DNA from: Nonomuraea rhodomycinica
GTDB lineage: Bacteria > Actinomycetota > Actinomycetes > Streptosporangiales > Streptosporangiaceae
DNA: 64,000 bases
Direction: 5' to 3'
NCBI RefSeq assembly: GCF_013363995.1
Contig: NZ_JABWGO010000002.1
Coordinates: forward strand, 744,001 to 808,000
The first letter of the stretch is position 1. Each line of letters starts with the position of its first letter. The notes beneath the pieces are model-generated. The model did no database searches, was not told the DNA's origin, and saw nothing but the letters and a program-made list of their open reading frames with translations. The translations under genes and the position numbers were made by a program. Positions 23,827 to 32,167 of the stretch are shown here, piece by piece.

Positions 23827-25102
23827 TGCGGCCCCAGTAGTCGCCCGCGTCCCGCACCCCGGGCGGGCAGGCGAACAGCCCGCTCGACACGTGCTTGATG
23901 TACTCGTTCAGCGCGTCGTGCTTGGCCAGGTTCGTCTGCACCGGGACGAACGCCGTGCGCGGGTCGCGCTGGTAGGCGATGAAGAACAGGCCCGCGTCGA
24001 GCCGTCCGAGCCCGTCGGAGCCGTCCACGTAGTTGTAGCCGCGCCGCAGCAGGTGGGCGTTGCCGTTGTGGCTCGGGTGGGCGAGCCGGACGTGGGCGTC
24101 GGCCTTGATGTACGGCTGGCCGTCGGGCCCCGTGGCGTTGAAGTCGGGCGTGTCGAACTCGGCCTTCCTGCCCAGCGGCGCGCCCGCGCCCTTGTCGCGG
24201 CCGAAGATGGCCTCCTGCTCGGACAGGGAGGTGCGGTCCCACGTCTCGATGGTCATCCGGATCTTGCGCGTCACCATGTACGTGCCGCCGGCCATCCAGT
24301 CGTTGCCCGACGCCCACAGGTGGTCGCGCAGGAGCTGGGCGTCCTCCAGCTTCATGTTGTTGGTGCCGTCCTTGAAGCCCATGAGGTTGCGCGGCGTGCT
24401 CTGGGCGCGCGAGGTGGACGACGTACGGCCGAAGCCGAGCTGCGACCACTTCACCGACACCTTGCCGAACCCGATGCGGGCGAGGTTGCGGATGGCGTGC
24501 ACCGCGACCTGCGGGTCGTGGGCGCACGCCTGCACGCAGATGTCGCCGCCGGAGATCTCCGGAACGAGCTGCTCGCCGGGGAACTTCGGCAGGTCGGCCA
24601 GTGCCGCCGGCCGCCGGGACGCCAGCCCGAACCGGTCGTCGAACAGCGACGGCCCGAACCCGATCGTCAGCGTCAGCCCCGAGGCGGGCAGGCCGAGCGC
24701 CTCGCCGGTGTCGTCCGGCGCGGCCTCCGGCGAGCCGCCGATCGCCCCGAACGTGCCCGCGTCCTTGCCCTGGGTCAGGCGGGCCGCCGCGGCGGTCCAC
24801 TCCTGCAGCAGCTCGACCAGCTCGGCCCGCTTGTCGGTGATCACGTCGAAGGCGACGAAGTGCAGCCGGTCCTGGGCCGGGGTGACGATGCCGGCCTGGT
24901 GCTCGCCGTAGAAGGGGACGGGGTCGGAGGTGGAGGCGGCCCTGGCCACCGGCTCCTCCAGGAGGGAGCGGGTGGCGACGGCGCCCGCCCCCACGGCCGC
25001 CACGCCCGCCGCGCCCAGCCCGAACAGCTTCCTGCGGCTCATCCGGCCGGTGCGCTCCGCCTGGCGCTCGCGCTCCGCCGCCTGGTCGCCGTGCTCGCCC
25101 AT
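23813..25102 (-). CDS. efeB: Deferrochelatase/peroxidase EfeB, Tat-exported DyP-type haem protein
   Basis: A 429-residue protein. The twin-arginine signal is SRRKLFGLGAAGVAAVGAG after a charged 20-residue n-region, so it is exported folded. The DyP family signature GFKDGTNN is at about residue 245, and the usual FDV.TD...L...L..WT start of the domain is visible. EfeB oxidises or extracts iron from haem and works with EfeO and EfeU in ferrous/haem-iron uptake. ATG 25102 is favoured over a GTG at 25129 because GGGGAG lies 7-8 nt upstream. It is the last gene of efeUOB. Confidence 0.94.
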   Translation of the reverse strand: MGEHGDQAAERERQAERTGRMSRRKLFGLGAAGVAAVGAGAVATRSLLEEPVARAASTSDPVPFYGEHQAGIVTPAQDRLHFVAFDVITDKRAELVELLQEWTAAAARLTQGKDAGTFGAIGGSPEAAPDDTGEALGLPASGLTLTIGFGPSLFDDRFGLASRRPAALADLPKFPGEQLVPEISGGDICVQACAHDPQVAVHAIRNLARIGFGKVSVKWSQLGFGRTSSTSRAQSTPRNLMGFKDGTNNMKLEDAQLLRDHLWASGNDWMAGGTYMVTRKIRMTIETWDRTSLSEQEAIFGRDKGAGAPLGRKAEFDTPDFNATGPDGQPYIKADAHVRLAHPSHNGNAHLLRRGYNYVDGSDGLGRLDAGLFFIAYQRDPRTAFVPVQTNLAKHDALNEYIKHVSSGLFACPPGVRDAGDYWGRTLFA

Positions 25103-25125
25103 CGCCGCGTCTCCCCGTCCGGTCG

Positions 25126-25223
25126 TCACTTCGTCACGCCTCTCCGCCCGGTCCGCCCGGTCCGTCCCGTCGTCACTTCGCCACGTCCATCCGTTCTGTC
25201 CGCCCGGCTGTCACTTCGCCACG
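25126..25223. repeat. Three copies of the efeO terminal sequence including the stop codon
   Basis: TCACTTCGCCACG occurs at 25211-25223 (the true efeO end) and 25173-25185, and TCACTTCGTCACG at 25126-25138. The copies are separated by 38 and 47 bp with partly similar GC-rich flanks (CCCGGTC/CCCGGCTG). Confidence 0.65.
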
Positions 25224-26368
25224 ATCGGGGCGATCTTGCTGATCGGCTCGCCGAGCGCGTTGATGGCGTCCGAGAGCTTCCTCAGCTCCTCCTTGGACAG
25301 CTCGTTGTGCAGCTTCCAGCCGTCGCCCTTCCGGTGGACGGCCAGGGCCGCCTCGGCCGCCGCGAACTTCTCGTCGAGCGTCTTGACCAGGTCGGGAGCC
25401 CGCTCCTCCAGGACCGGCCGCAGCGCCTGCACGGCCGCCTTGGAGCCTTGGAGGTTGGCGTCGAAGTCCCACAGGTCGGTGTGGGACCAGATGTCCTCCT
25501 CACCGGTGATCTTCCCGGTGGCGACCTCGTCGAGCAGCTCCTTGGCGCCGTTGGCGAGGTTGAGCGGGGTCAGCTCGGTCGCGTTGGCCTTGGCGACGAT
25601 GGCCTTGACGTCGGCGATCAGCTTGTCGGCGATCGGGCCGTCCTTGGCGACGTCCTTGGTGATCCAGAGGTCCTTCTCGATGCGGTGGAAGCCGGTCCAC
25701 TCCTCGCCCTGGGCGAGGTCGGCCTCGCGGGCGTCGATGGCGGGGTCGAGGTCGCCGAAGATCTCCGCCACCGGCTCGATCCGCTCCCAGTACGTACGCG
25801 ACACCGGGTACAGCTCCTTGGCCTTGGCGATGTCGCCGCCCTTGACCGCGTCCACGAACTCCTGCGTCTTGACCAGCAGCGTGTCGCTCTGCGACTTGAC
25901 GTAGCGCTTGTACTCGGCGGTGGCCCCGGCCAGCTTGGCGTCCTTGGTCAGCGGCTTGTGCTCGCCGGTCACCTTGAGCGGGTTGCGGATGCCCTTGCCC
26001 ACCATGCCCGGCTTGCAGGCCGTCTCGTACGCCCCGGCGGGCAGCTCCGCGACCACCTCGCGGGTCAGGCCGGGCGCGATGTTCTCCACCTCGGCCATGA
26101 CCCGGTCGCCCGGCGCGAACACGTAGAACTCGGTGACCTTGCTGCCGTCGTTGGTGACCGCGAACGTGCTGGTGCCGGCCGCCACCTCGGTGGCGGCCAC
26201 CTTGCACTCGGTGTCGGACGCGGCCACGGTGATCTTGCCCGGCTTGCCCGGAGCGGCGGCGCCGGTCGTGGCCTGCTCCCCGGAGCCGCAGGCGGCCAGA
26301 CAGAGCAGGGCCAGCACGCCGGCGGCCGACCCCAGGGCGTGGCGGGCTCGGGGGGTGCTGATGCGCAT
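25211..26368 (-). CDS. efeO: Iron uptake lipoprotein EfeO (cupredoxin-imelysin)
   Basis: A 385-residue lipoprotein. The lipobox is LLCLAAC at about residue 25. A cupredoxin-like domain (about 40-125, ITVAASDTECKVAATEVAAGTSTF) precedes an imelysin/M75 domain (about 135-385) with the GFHRIEKDLW motif (HxxE) and GEEDIWSHTDLWDFDANLQGS. EfeO captures iron outside the membrane and delivers it to EfeU. The start at ATG 26368 has GAGGA 5-6 nt upstream; an ATG 12 nt earlier is less well placed. Gene order efeU-efeO-efeB is complete. Confidence 0.94.
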   Translation of the reverse strand: MRISTPRARHALGSAAGVLALLCLAACGSGEQATTGAAAPGKPGKITVAASDTECKVAATEVAAGTSTFAVTNDGSKVTEFYVFAPGDRVMAEVENIAPGLTREVVAELPAGAYETACKPGMVGKGIRNPLKVTGEHKPLTKDAKLAGATAEYKRYVKSQSDTLLVKTQEFVDAVKGGDIAKAKELYPVSRTYWERIEPVAEIFGDLDPAIDAREADLAQGEEWTGFHRIEKDLWITKDVAKDGPIADKLIADVKAIVAKANATELTPLNLANGAKELLDEVATGKITGEEDIWSHTDLWDFDANLQGSKAAVQALRPVLEERAPDLVKTLDEKFAAAEAALAVHRKGDGWKLHNELSKEELRKLSDAINALGEPISKIAPIVAK

Positions 26369-26397
26369 GGTGTTCCTCATCGGACTGCGACTCTCCG

Positions 26398-26440
26398 GGC
26401 GGTGTTCGATCGGGCGGTGTTCGATCGGGTGGTGTTGGTC
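26398..26440. repeat. Three ~15-bp tandem units between efeU and efeO
   Basis: GGCGGTGTTCGATCG is repeated (26398-26412, 26413-26427) with a third degenerate copy. It lies in the 84-bp gap upstream of efeO and may reduce or separate translation of the two cistrons. Confidence 0.5.
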
Positions 26441-26452
26441 GGGTGGGCGAGG

Positions 26453-27304
26453 TCAGGCGGAGGGCCGGGCGGCGGGGGAGGTGGACGCCGGCGTGGGCGT
26501 CGTCCGTGCGCGCTGCGGACGCAGGAACAGGAAGAGCGTGGGAACAACGTAGAGCAGCCAGGCGACGGCTTCGAGGACGCTGGGCTGTGGCGTGAGGTTG
26601 AGCGTGCCGGCCAGCAGCGCCCCGTACCAGGAGTCGGCCGGGACGACCGCGCTGACGTCGAAGGCGTACGTGCTGAGGCCGGGCAGCACGCCGGCCTCCT
26701 GCAGGTCGTGCACGCCGTACTTGAAGATGCCGGCCGCGACGAGGATGAGCAGCAGCCCCGTCCAGGTGAAGAACTTGGTGAGGTTGATCCGCAGGGCGCT
26801 CTTGTACAGGCCCCAGCCGATGAGCACGGAGGTGAGCAGGCCGAGGGTGATGCCGGCCAGCGGCGCGGCGGTGGCGGTGGCGCCCTGCACCGAGGCGAAG
26901 AACAGCAGCGCCGTCTCCAGGCCCTCGCGGGCGACGGCGAGGAACGCCATGACGACGACGGCCAGGGACCCCATCTGGAGGGCGTCGGTGAGCTTGCCCC
27001 GCAGCTCGCCGGAGAGCGCGCGGGCGGCGCGCCGCATCCAGAAGATCATCCAGGTGACGAACACCACGGCGAGGAGCGACGTGATCGCGTCGAACAGCTC
27101 CTGCCCGGTGTGGCCGAGGTGGGCGGCGGTGAAGGTGAGCAGCGCCCCGAAGCCCACGGAGAGCGCGACGGCGGCGCCGACGCCGGCCCACACGTACGGG
27201 AGCCCGTCCTTGCGGTCGCTCTTCACGAGGAACGCGATGAGGACCGAGACGACGAGGGTCGCCTCCAGTCCTTCGCGTAGTCCGATCAGGTAGCTGGCGA
27301 ACAC
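26453..27304 (-). CDS. efeU: Iron permease EfeU (FTR1 family)
   Basis: A 283-residue membrane protein with about seven helices. Both REGLE iron-channel motifs are present (residues about 10-14 and 126-130). GTG at 27304 gives the classical MFASYLIGLREGLE start and has GGGAG 5 nt upstream; a GTG two codons earlier lacks an RBS. EfeU imports iron delivered by EfeO. The C-terminus ends with a Thr/Pro/Ala-rich tail. Two IdeR/DmdR-like iron boxes lie 20-62 bp upstream, so the operon is probably iron-repressed. Confidence 0.94.
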   Translation of the reverse strand: MFASYLIGLREGLEATLVVSVLIAFLVKSDRKDGLPYVWAGVGAAVALSVGFGALLTFTAAHLGHTGQELFDAITSLLAVVFVTWMIFWMRRAARALSGELRGKLTDALQMGSLAVVVMAFLAVAREGLETALLFFASVQGATATAAPLAGITLGLLTSVLIGWGLYKSALRINLTKFFTWTGLLLILVAAGIFKYGVHDLQEAGVLPGLSTYAFDVSAVVPADSWYGALLAGTLNLTPQPSVLEAVAWLLYVVPTLFLFLRPQRARTTPTPASTSPAARPSA

Positions 27305-27322
27305 GGTCACTCCCGCAGCGGC

Positions 27323-27366
27323 GTAGGAAAGGCTTACCTAAATTAGGGCAGGTGGAGCCTACCTAA
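27323..27366. promoter_or_regulatory. Two IdeR/DmdR-like iron boxes upstream of efeU
   Basis: On the minus strand, 27341-27323 reads TTAGGTAAGCCTTTCCTAC, close to the DtxR/IdeR consensus TTAGGTTAGSCTAACCTAA. A second, less regular site spans 27366-27343, starting TTAGGTAGGC and ending CCTAA on the opposite arm. Their tandem placement between the efeU start and the lanB-like gene suggests iron-dependent repression of efeUOB. This is known for DtxR-family regulators, inferred here. Confidence 0.75.
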
Positions 27367-27423
27367 TGCAAGCGGCTGCTCCGACGCCCCCCTCCGCGCG
27401 GCGTCCCGTCGCAGGTCGGCGCG

Positions 27424-27480
27424 ATGGATCCGGCCCGGCGAACGTCTATGGTGGCCTATATCACCGCGTACAACCGGTAA
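27424..27480 (+). other. 18-codon open frame upstream of the LanB-like gene
   Basis: ATG at 27424 to TAA at 27480 encodes MDPARRTSMVAYITAYNR. It lies 77 bp before the LanB-like start on the same strand and is the only short peptide frame I noticed there. There is no convincing Shine-Dalgarno and the peptide is shorter than known RiPP precursors. It may be a leader peptide or chance. Confidence 0.2.
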
Positions 27481-27556
27481 AGCGCGGTGCGTGCGTTGCC
27501 CCTGGGAGCGGCCGGACGGGGAAGGTTGCCCCAAGAGTCCGTACGGGGGGATCGCG

Positions 27557-29929
27557 ATGGACGGTCAGACGGGTGACGTCTTCGGTGTGCGGGTGGCGGG
27601 GCTGCCGTCCGACGGGCTGGAGGAGTTGCGGTTCACGCGCACCTGGGCGCTGGTGGACGAGATCCTCGCGGAGGAGCGCGGAGAGGAACCCCGTGAGGGG
27701 CCGGAAGACGAGGACGACGAGGACGACGGCCGCGCGTTCGGGCGCGACCCGTACGGCGCCCCCGTGCTCGACGGCGACGACGGCGAGGAGGGCGGCGGCT
27801 GGGCCGACGAGGCGCCGGGGGCGCTGGCCGAGGCGCTGGCCGCCGAGCTGGGCGACCGCGCCGACGCCCTGCGCTCGGTGGCCGGCGACGACGCGTTCCT
27901 GCGCGGCCTGGCCTGCTCGTGTCCCCGGCTGTCGGCGACCCTGGAGGGCTGGCTGGCCCGGCCGGGCGCGGTGCCGAAACGGCCCAAGCTGTCGCGGCTG
28001 GCCAGGAACGTCGCCCGCACCGCCGCCACGGCGAGCCCGCACGCCGCGTTCACGATCAGCGGGCTGGGCCGGTGGGAGGACGCCGGACCGGCCGTGACCC
28101 CGGCCGACGAGCTGCGCTGGAGCGCCGTGCCCGAGGTGGACCTCGGGACGGTGCGGCGCGTCTGGGCGGCGCTGGCCGACCGTCCGGGGCTGCGTGAGGC
28201 GGTGCGGGTGCGCGTCAACCCGAGCCTGTGGCAGGAGGACGGCAGGCTGTGGTTCCTCGGGGCCGCGCGCGGCGCCGGGGAGGCGGACGGCAGGCCCTTC
28301 CGTGAGCCTCGGGAGGCGGCGGAGCCCGTCGCGATCCTGGCCGAGCCGGCCGTGGCCGGGGCCCTGGCCTGGGTGCGGGCCACGCCGGAGCCGACCGTGG
28401 GCGCCCTGGAGCGCGCCGTCGCCGAGCCCGGCGTGGTCGGGCGGCTGCTGGCCCTGGGGCTCGTGGAGCGGGTGCGGCCGTTCGCCGACCAGGCGCTGGA
28501 CCCGCTGGCCGACCTCGCCGCCTGGGTGGAGGAGGTCCTGCCGGGCGACTCGCCGGACCGCCCGTGGCTGCCCACCGCGTTGCGCGAGGCGGTCCAGGCG
28601 ACCTACGGCGAGCGCATCAGGCCGGTGGCGGGCTGGCTGCTCGCCCGGCTCGGCGACACGGCCGGGCTCGGCGAGCGGAGCGTCCGCGTGGAGACGGCCG
28701 TCTCGACGGCGCCGCCCGCCGTGTGCGGGCGGGGCGCCTGGCAGCCGGTGCTGCGCGACCTGGACGCGGTGCGCCGCCTGGCCGCCGTGCTCGACCCGGA
28801 CCTGCCGGTCAGGATCACAGCCGCCGAGCACTTCGTGGAGCGCCACGGCGCGGACGCCTCGGTGCCGTTCCTGGCCTTCTACCGCGACGCGCCCGCCGCG
28901 TGCGCGGACCTGCGGGCGCTGCTCGACCGCGCCGGGCCCGCCGCCGGATCGACGGCGCGCCGGATCAACCGGCTGCGCCGCGAGACGTGGGACGCGCTGT
29001 TCGCCTCGCCGCCGGACGAGCAGGGCGTGCTGGTGGCCGATCCGGACATCGTGGACAAGATGGCGGTGTCGTGGCCCGCGTACGTCCGGCCGCCCGGCTC
29101 CGTCACCTGTTACGGCCACCTGACCGCGGGACACGAGTTCGTGCTCAACACGCTCACCGCCGGGTACGGCCGGGGCGCCGGCCGGATCCGTCACCTGCTC
29201 TCCCGCGCCGGCGTGAGCGTGCCGGACGGCCCGCGGCGGCCGGTGGCCGAGTGCCTGGGCACGTTCGGCAACCACCTCAACCTGCGTCCCGCCTCGGCCG
29301 TGGCCGTGGACTACCCGTTCACGGTGGCGGAGGGCGCGGCGCTGTCGCTGACGGACCTGCGCGTCTCCTACGACCCGGCCACGCTGCTGCTGGTGCTGAC
29401 CGGCCCGGACGGCGAGCCGGTGCGCCCCGCTCACCTCGGCGCGTCGGCGCCGCGCGCGCTGCCCGCGGCCTGGTCGTTCCTGCTGCGGGTCTTCGGCGAG
29501 CCGGTCGGGCTGGCGGTGGCGCCGTGGCGCTCGGCCGCGGCCGTGGACGAGGTGCAGGCCCGGCCCCGCCTCCGGCTCGGGCGGGTGGTGCTGGCGCGGG
29601 CCGGCTGGCGGATGCCGGTCGGGGAGCTGCCGGTGCCGTACGACGGGGAGGGCGACGCGGCGTACGTGCTGAGGACGGCGCGCTGGCTGGAGCGGCACGG
29701 GATACCGCGGCGGTTCTTCGTGCGCTTCGCCTCGGGACGGCGGGCCGCCCGCAGGCCGTTCTACGTGGACGTGACCGACCACTTCCTGCTGCTGGCGATG
29801 GCCCACGCGGCGGCCGGCAAGGACGGGAACGTGGTGCTGGAGGAGGCCCTGCCGGACCCGGTGGACGCCCCCGTGTACGGCGCGCACGGCCGCCGGGTCA
29901 CGGAGTACGCGCTGGACGTCTCGGGCTGA
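27557..29929 (+). CDS. LanB-like lantibiotic dehydratase, glutamylation-type domain only (orphan)
   Basis: A 790-residue protein. The Lant_dehydr_N pattern is visible: N-terminal FGVRVAGLPSDGLEELRF, LSRLARNVARTAATASPHAAFTISGLG (about residue 150), VRITAAEHFVERHG, NHLNLRP and a C-terminal PRRFFVRF..RRPFYVDV. In class I lanthipeptide enzymes this domain transfers glutamate from Glu-tRNA to Ser/Thr. The SpaB_C elimination domain is absent; the protein ends after the first domain. No LanC, protease or recognisable precursor gene is nearby. An acidic insertion (EEPREGPEDEDDEDDGRAF) follows residue 40. ATG 27557 is chosen because GGGGGG lies 6 nt upstream. It may be a split LanB or a PEARL-like aminoacyl-tRNA-dependent ligase. 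Confidence 0.82.
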   Translation: MDGQTGDVFGVRVAGLPSDGLEELRFTRTWALVDEILAEERGEEPREGPEDEDDEDDGRAFGRDPYGAPVLDGDDGEEGGGWADEAPGALAEALAAELGDRADALRSVAGDDAFLRGLACSCPRLSATLEGWLARPGAVPKRPKLSRLARNVARTAATASPHAAFTISGLGRWEDAGPAVTPADELRWSAVPEVDLGTVRRVWAALADRPGLREAVRVRVNPSLWQEDGRLWFLGAARGAGEADGRPFREPREAAEPVAILAEPAVAGALAWVRATPEPTVGALERAVAEPGVVGRLLALGLVERVRPFADQALDPLADLAAWVEEVLPGDSPDRPWLPTALREAVQATYGERIRPVAGWLLARLGDTAGLGERSVRVETAVSTAPPAVCGRGAWQPVLRDLDAVRRLAAVLDPDLPVRITAAEHFVERHGADASVPFLAFYRDAPAACADLRALLDRAGPAAGSTARRINRLRRETWDALFASPPDEQGVLVADPDIVDKMAVSWPAYVRPPGSVTCYGHLTAGHEFVLNTLTAGYGRGAGRIRHLLSRAGVSVPDGPRRPVAECLGTFGNHLNLRPASAVAVDYPFTVAEGAALSLTDLRVSYDPATLLLVLTGPDGEPVRPAHLGASAPRALPAAWSFLLRVFGEPVGLAVAPWRSAAAVDEVQARPRLRLGRVVLARAGWRMPVGELPVPYDGEGDAAYVLRTARWLERHGIPRRFFVRFASGRRAARRPFYVDVTDHFLLLAMAHAAAGKDGNVVLEEALPDPVDAPVYGAHGRRVTEYALDVSG

Positions 29930-29930
29930 G

Positions 29931-30011
29931 GTCCGTCAAGACGTCACAGAGGCTGCGGTCCGTCAAGGTGTCACAGAGGCTGCGGTCCGTCAGGGACGTC
30001 ACGGAGTGCGC
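29931..30011. repeat. 27-bp tandem repeat (3 units) at the rhomboid 3' end
   Basis: Units 29931-29957, 29958-29984 and 29985-30011, pattern GTCCGTCA(A/G)G.(C/T)GTCAC(A/G)GAG... The third unit contains the rhomboid stop (TCA at 29999-30001). The two others repeat a TCA at the same site, and they separate it from the convergent LanB-like gene. Confidence 0.75.
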
Positions 30012-30616
30012 GCCGGACGTCCCGGCCGGACGTCCGCCAGGGACGGCACGTCGCGCGTGGTGCGCAGGAACACCGTCCCGAGCAGGGCCCCGGCCAGCAG
30101 GGGGGCGCCGTGGTTGTCGCCCAGGGCGGCGAGCGCGGCGCCGCCCACGAGCAGCGCGCCCGCCGCGATCCGCGGGGGAACGGGCAACCCGGCGCGCCCG
30201 CTCAGCGCCCACGCCGCCAGCCCGCCGGCCAGCCCGGCGACGGCCACGGAGCTGCCCGCGCTGTGGTGGTCGAACACGTAACTCCAGGCGTTGCCGGCCA
30301 GGCCGCCCGCCAGGTACAAAGCAGTCCAGCGGGCCCGCCCGAAGACCCGCTCCGCGGTGACGCCGGCGAGCAGCAGCATCGCCCCGTTGAAGATGATCTG
30401 GTGCGGGCCCTCCGGGTTGACGAGGATCGGGGTGATCAGGCGCCACCACTCGCCGTGGAAGAAGCCGTCGGTGCGGACGAGGGCGTGGGCGAAACCGGGG
30501 ACGAGCAGCCCGGCGGCGGTGGTCACGGCGGTGACGCCGAGGACGGCCCAGGTGAGCAGGGGGCGGGCGGCGGAGGTCCGGCCCGATGGGGCGTCGGGGG
30601 ACGAGGGGCGGGTCAC
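29999..30616 (-). CDS. Rhomboid-family intramembrane protease-like protein
   Basis: A 205-residue membrane protein with about six helices. GEWWRLITPILVNPEGPHQIIFNG matches the rhomboid L1/TM2 region. ERVFGRARWTALYLAGGLAGNAWSYVF follows, then GSSVAVAGLAGGLAAW with the expected Ser in the GxS position, and DNHGAPLLAGALLG with the catalytic-type His. The dyad therefore looks present, though the GxSG glycine is replaced (GSSV). GTG start with GAGGA 6 nt upstream. Convergent with the LanB-like gene; substrate unknown. Confidence 0.85.
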   Translation of the reverse strand: MTRPSSPDAPSGRTSAARPLLTWAVLGVTAVTTAAGLLVPGFAHALVRTDGFFHGEWWRLITPILVNPEGPHQIIFNGAMLLLAGVTAERVFGRARWTALYLAGGLAGNAWSYVFDHHSAGSSVAVAGLAGGLAAWALSGRAGLPVPPRIAAGALLVGGAALAALGDNHGAPLLAGALLGTVFLRTTRDVPSLADVRPGRPARTP

Positions 30617-30665
30617 GGCTGGTCCTCAGGGTGGCGGTTCACGGGGGGCCTTCCATGATGGACGG

Positions 30666-32104
30666 TCACGCGACGGGAGCGGGCTCCTTCAGCGGCTCGG
30701 GCCGCCGGTCGGTCGTGCGCAGCATGGCGGCGCAGATCAGGGCGGCGGTCATGACGGCGGCGGCCACCGCGAACACCACGCCCAGGGACGAGACGAACGC
30801 CCCGACCGCCGCCGGATGGGTGGCGACGCCGGAGATGTCGAGCCCCCCGGTCCTGGCGGCCAGCACGCGGGCCAGCAGCGAGCCGAGCACGGCCGAGCCG
30901 ACGGCCATGCCGAGGTTCTGGAACCAGCGGATGCCGGTGGTGGCCACGCCGAGGTGGGCGGCCGGCGCCTGCTGCTGGACCAGCATGATGAGCTTGCCGA
31001 GGAGCTGGCCGAAGCCGAGCCCGACGAGCGTGAGAGCGGCCCGCACCAGCCACAGCGAGGTGTCCGGGCGCAGGAACGCGAGCCAGGCCAGGGCGAGCGC
31101 CGTGGCCCCCGTGCCGGCGACGAGGGAGGCGCGCACGGAGGCGTTGCGGCCGAGGAAGCCAGAGGCGGTCAGCCCCAGCGCCATGAAGACGAGGTAGCCG
31201 GCGGCCCCGGTGGCGGTGACGCCGCGCGCCACCTGGAGGTAGAGCATCAGGTAGACCATGGTGCCGACCATGGCGACGCTGCACAGGGCCTGCACGAGGA
31301 ACGCGCCGCGCAGGGCGCCGACGCGGAAGAGGCTCAGCGGCAGGACGGGGTGCTCGGCGGTGGCCTGCCGCCGCAGGAACAGGGCGAGCGACACGATCGC
31401 GGCGGCGCCCAGGCCGAGGATCATCGGCGAGGTCCAGGCGTACTCGGTGCCGCCCCAGTCGCAGACCAGCAGCAGGGAGCAGGCGAAGGCGGCGGCGAGC
31501 GCGGCGCCCGCGACGTCGACGGAGCCCCTGACGGCGTGCCGGGGGATGCGGACCGCCCACAGGGCCCCGCCGATGATCAGTGCGGTGATCGGCAGGTTGA
31601 CGAGGAAGGCCAGCCGCCAGTCGCCGTGGTCGGCGAACAGGCCGCCCAGCAGCGGGCCGACCGCGAAGCCGATGCCCGCGACGAGCCCGGCGGCGGCCCC
31701 CGGGCCGCTCGTGTCGCCGGGCCGGCGCAGGTGGGCCTCACCACCATGGTCACGCTCATCAGGCCGCCCGCGCCGATGCCCTGCACCGCGCGGAAGGCGA
31801 TGAGCTGGCCCATGCTCTGCGCGAGCCCGCACAGCAGGGAGCCGAGCGCGAACGTGCCCACCGCGCCGAGGAAGACCTGCTTGGCGCCGAGCGCGTCGCA
31901 CAGCCGGCCGTACAGGGGGAGCACGGAGGTGGCGCCCAGGGCGAACGCGGTGACCAGCCAGGCGACGTGGTCGAGCCCGCCGGCGGGGTCGAGCTCGCGC
32001 ACGATCGGGACGATCGCGGAGGAGACGATGTTCTGGTCGAGCACTGCCACGACGATCGTGAGCAGGCAGAGCAGCTTGGCCACTCCGAGCTGTTTGTCGG
32101 TCAT
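30666..32104 (-). pseudogene. MFS multidrug transporter (DHA2-like), apparent frameshift
   Basis: The N-terminal part (ATG at 32104, MTDKQLGVAKLLCLLTIVVAVLDQN...GAGGLMSVTMVV) and the C-terminal part (GAAAGLVAGIGFAVGPLLGG... to PEPLKEPAPVA) lie in different minus-strand frames. They meet at about 31736-31745. Together they make a normal 14-helix drug/H+ antiporter of about 480 residues. A one-base indel explains the break; it may be real inactivation or a sequencing error. Divergent from a TetR regulator, the usual arrangement for a repressed efflux pump. Confidence 0.8.
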
Positions 32105-32167
32105 GCCATTACTCTAAGACGAAATTTACACTGAGACAACTTTTCCTCTCAGGGTAGTATCGCTCCC
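32105..32167. promoter_or_regulatory. AT-rich divergent promoter between MFS pump and TetR gene
   Basis: A 63-bp AT-rich gap containing the short inverted repeat CTGAG (32131-32135) / CTCAG (32148-32152). It is the likely operator region for the TetR regulator, but I see no longer palindrome, so the exact site is uncertain. Confidence 0.4.

Noticed and set aside
23672..27280. A 1200-codon open frame antisense to efeUOB
   Set aside because: It has extreme Gly/Arg/Val composition and mirrors the three efe genes; GC bias keeps antisense frames open.
27461..29887. Long antisense frame opposite the LanB-like gene
   Set aside because: Arg/Gly/Pro-rich translation without recognisable motifs; the sense strand carries the LanB pattern.
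29931..30011. 27-bp repeats as CRISPR repeats
   Set aside because: Directly adjoining copies, no spacers and no cas genes.
32105..32167. A clear TetR operator
   Set aside because: Only a 5-bp inverted repeat is visible, too weak to define a specific site.
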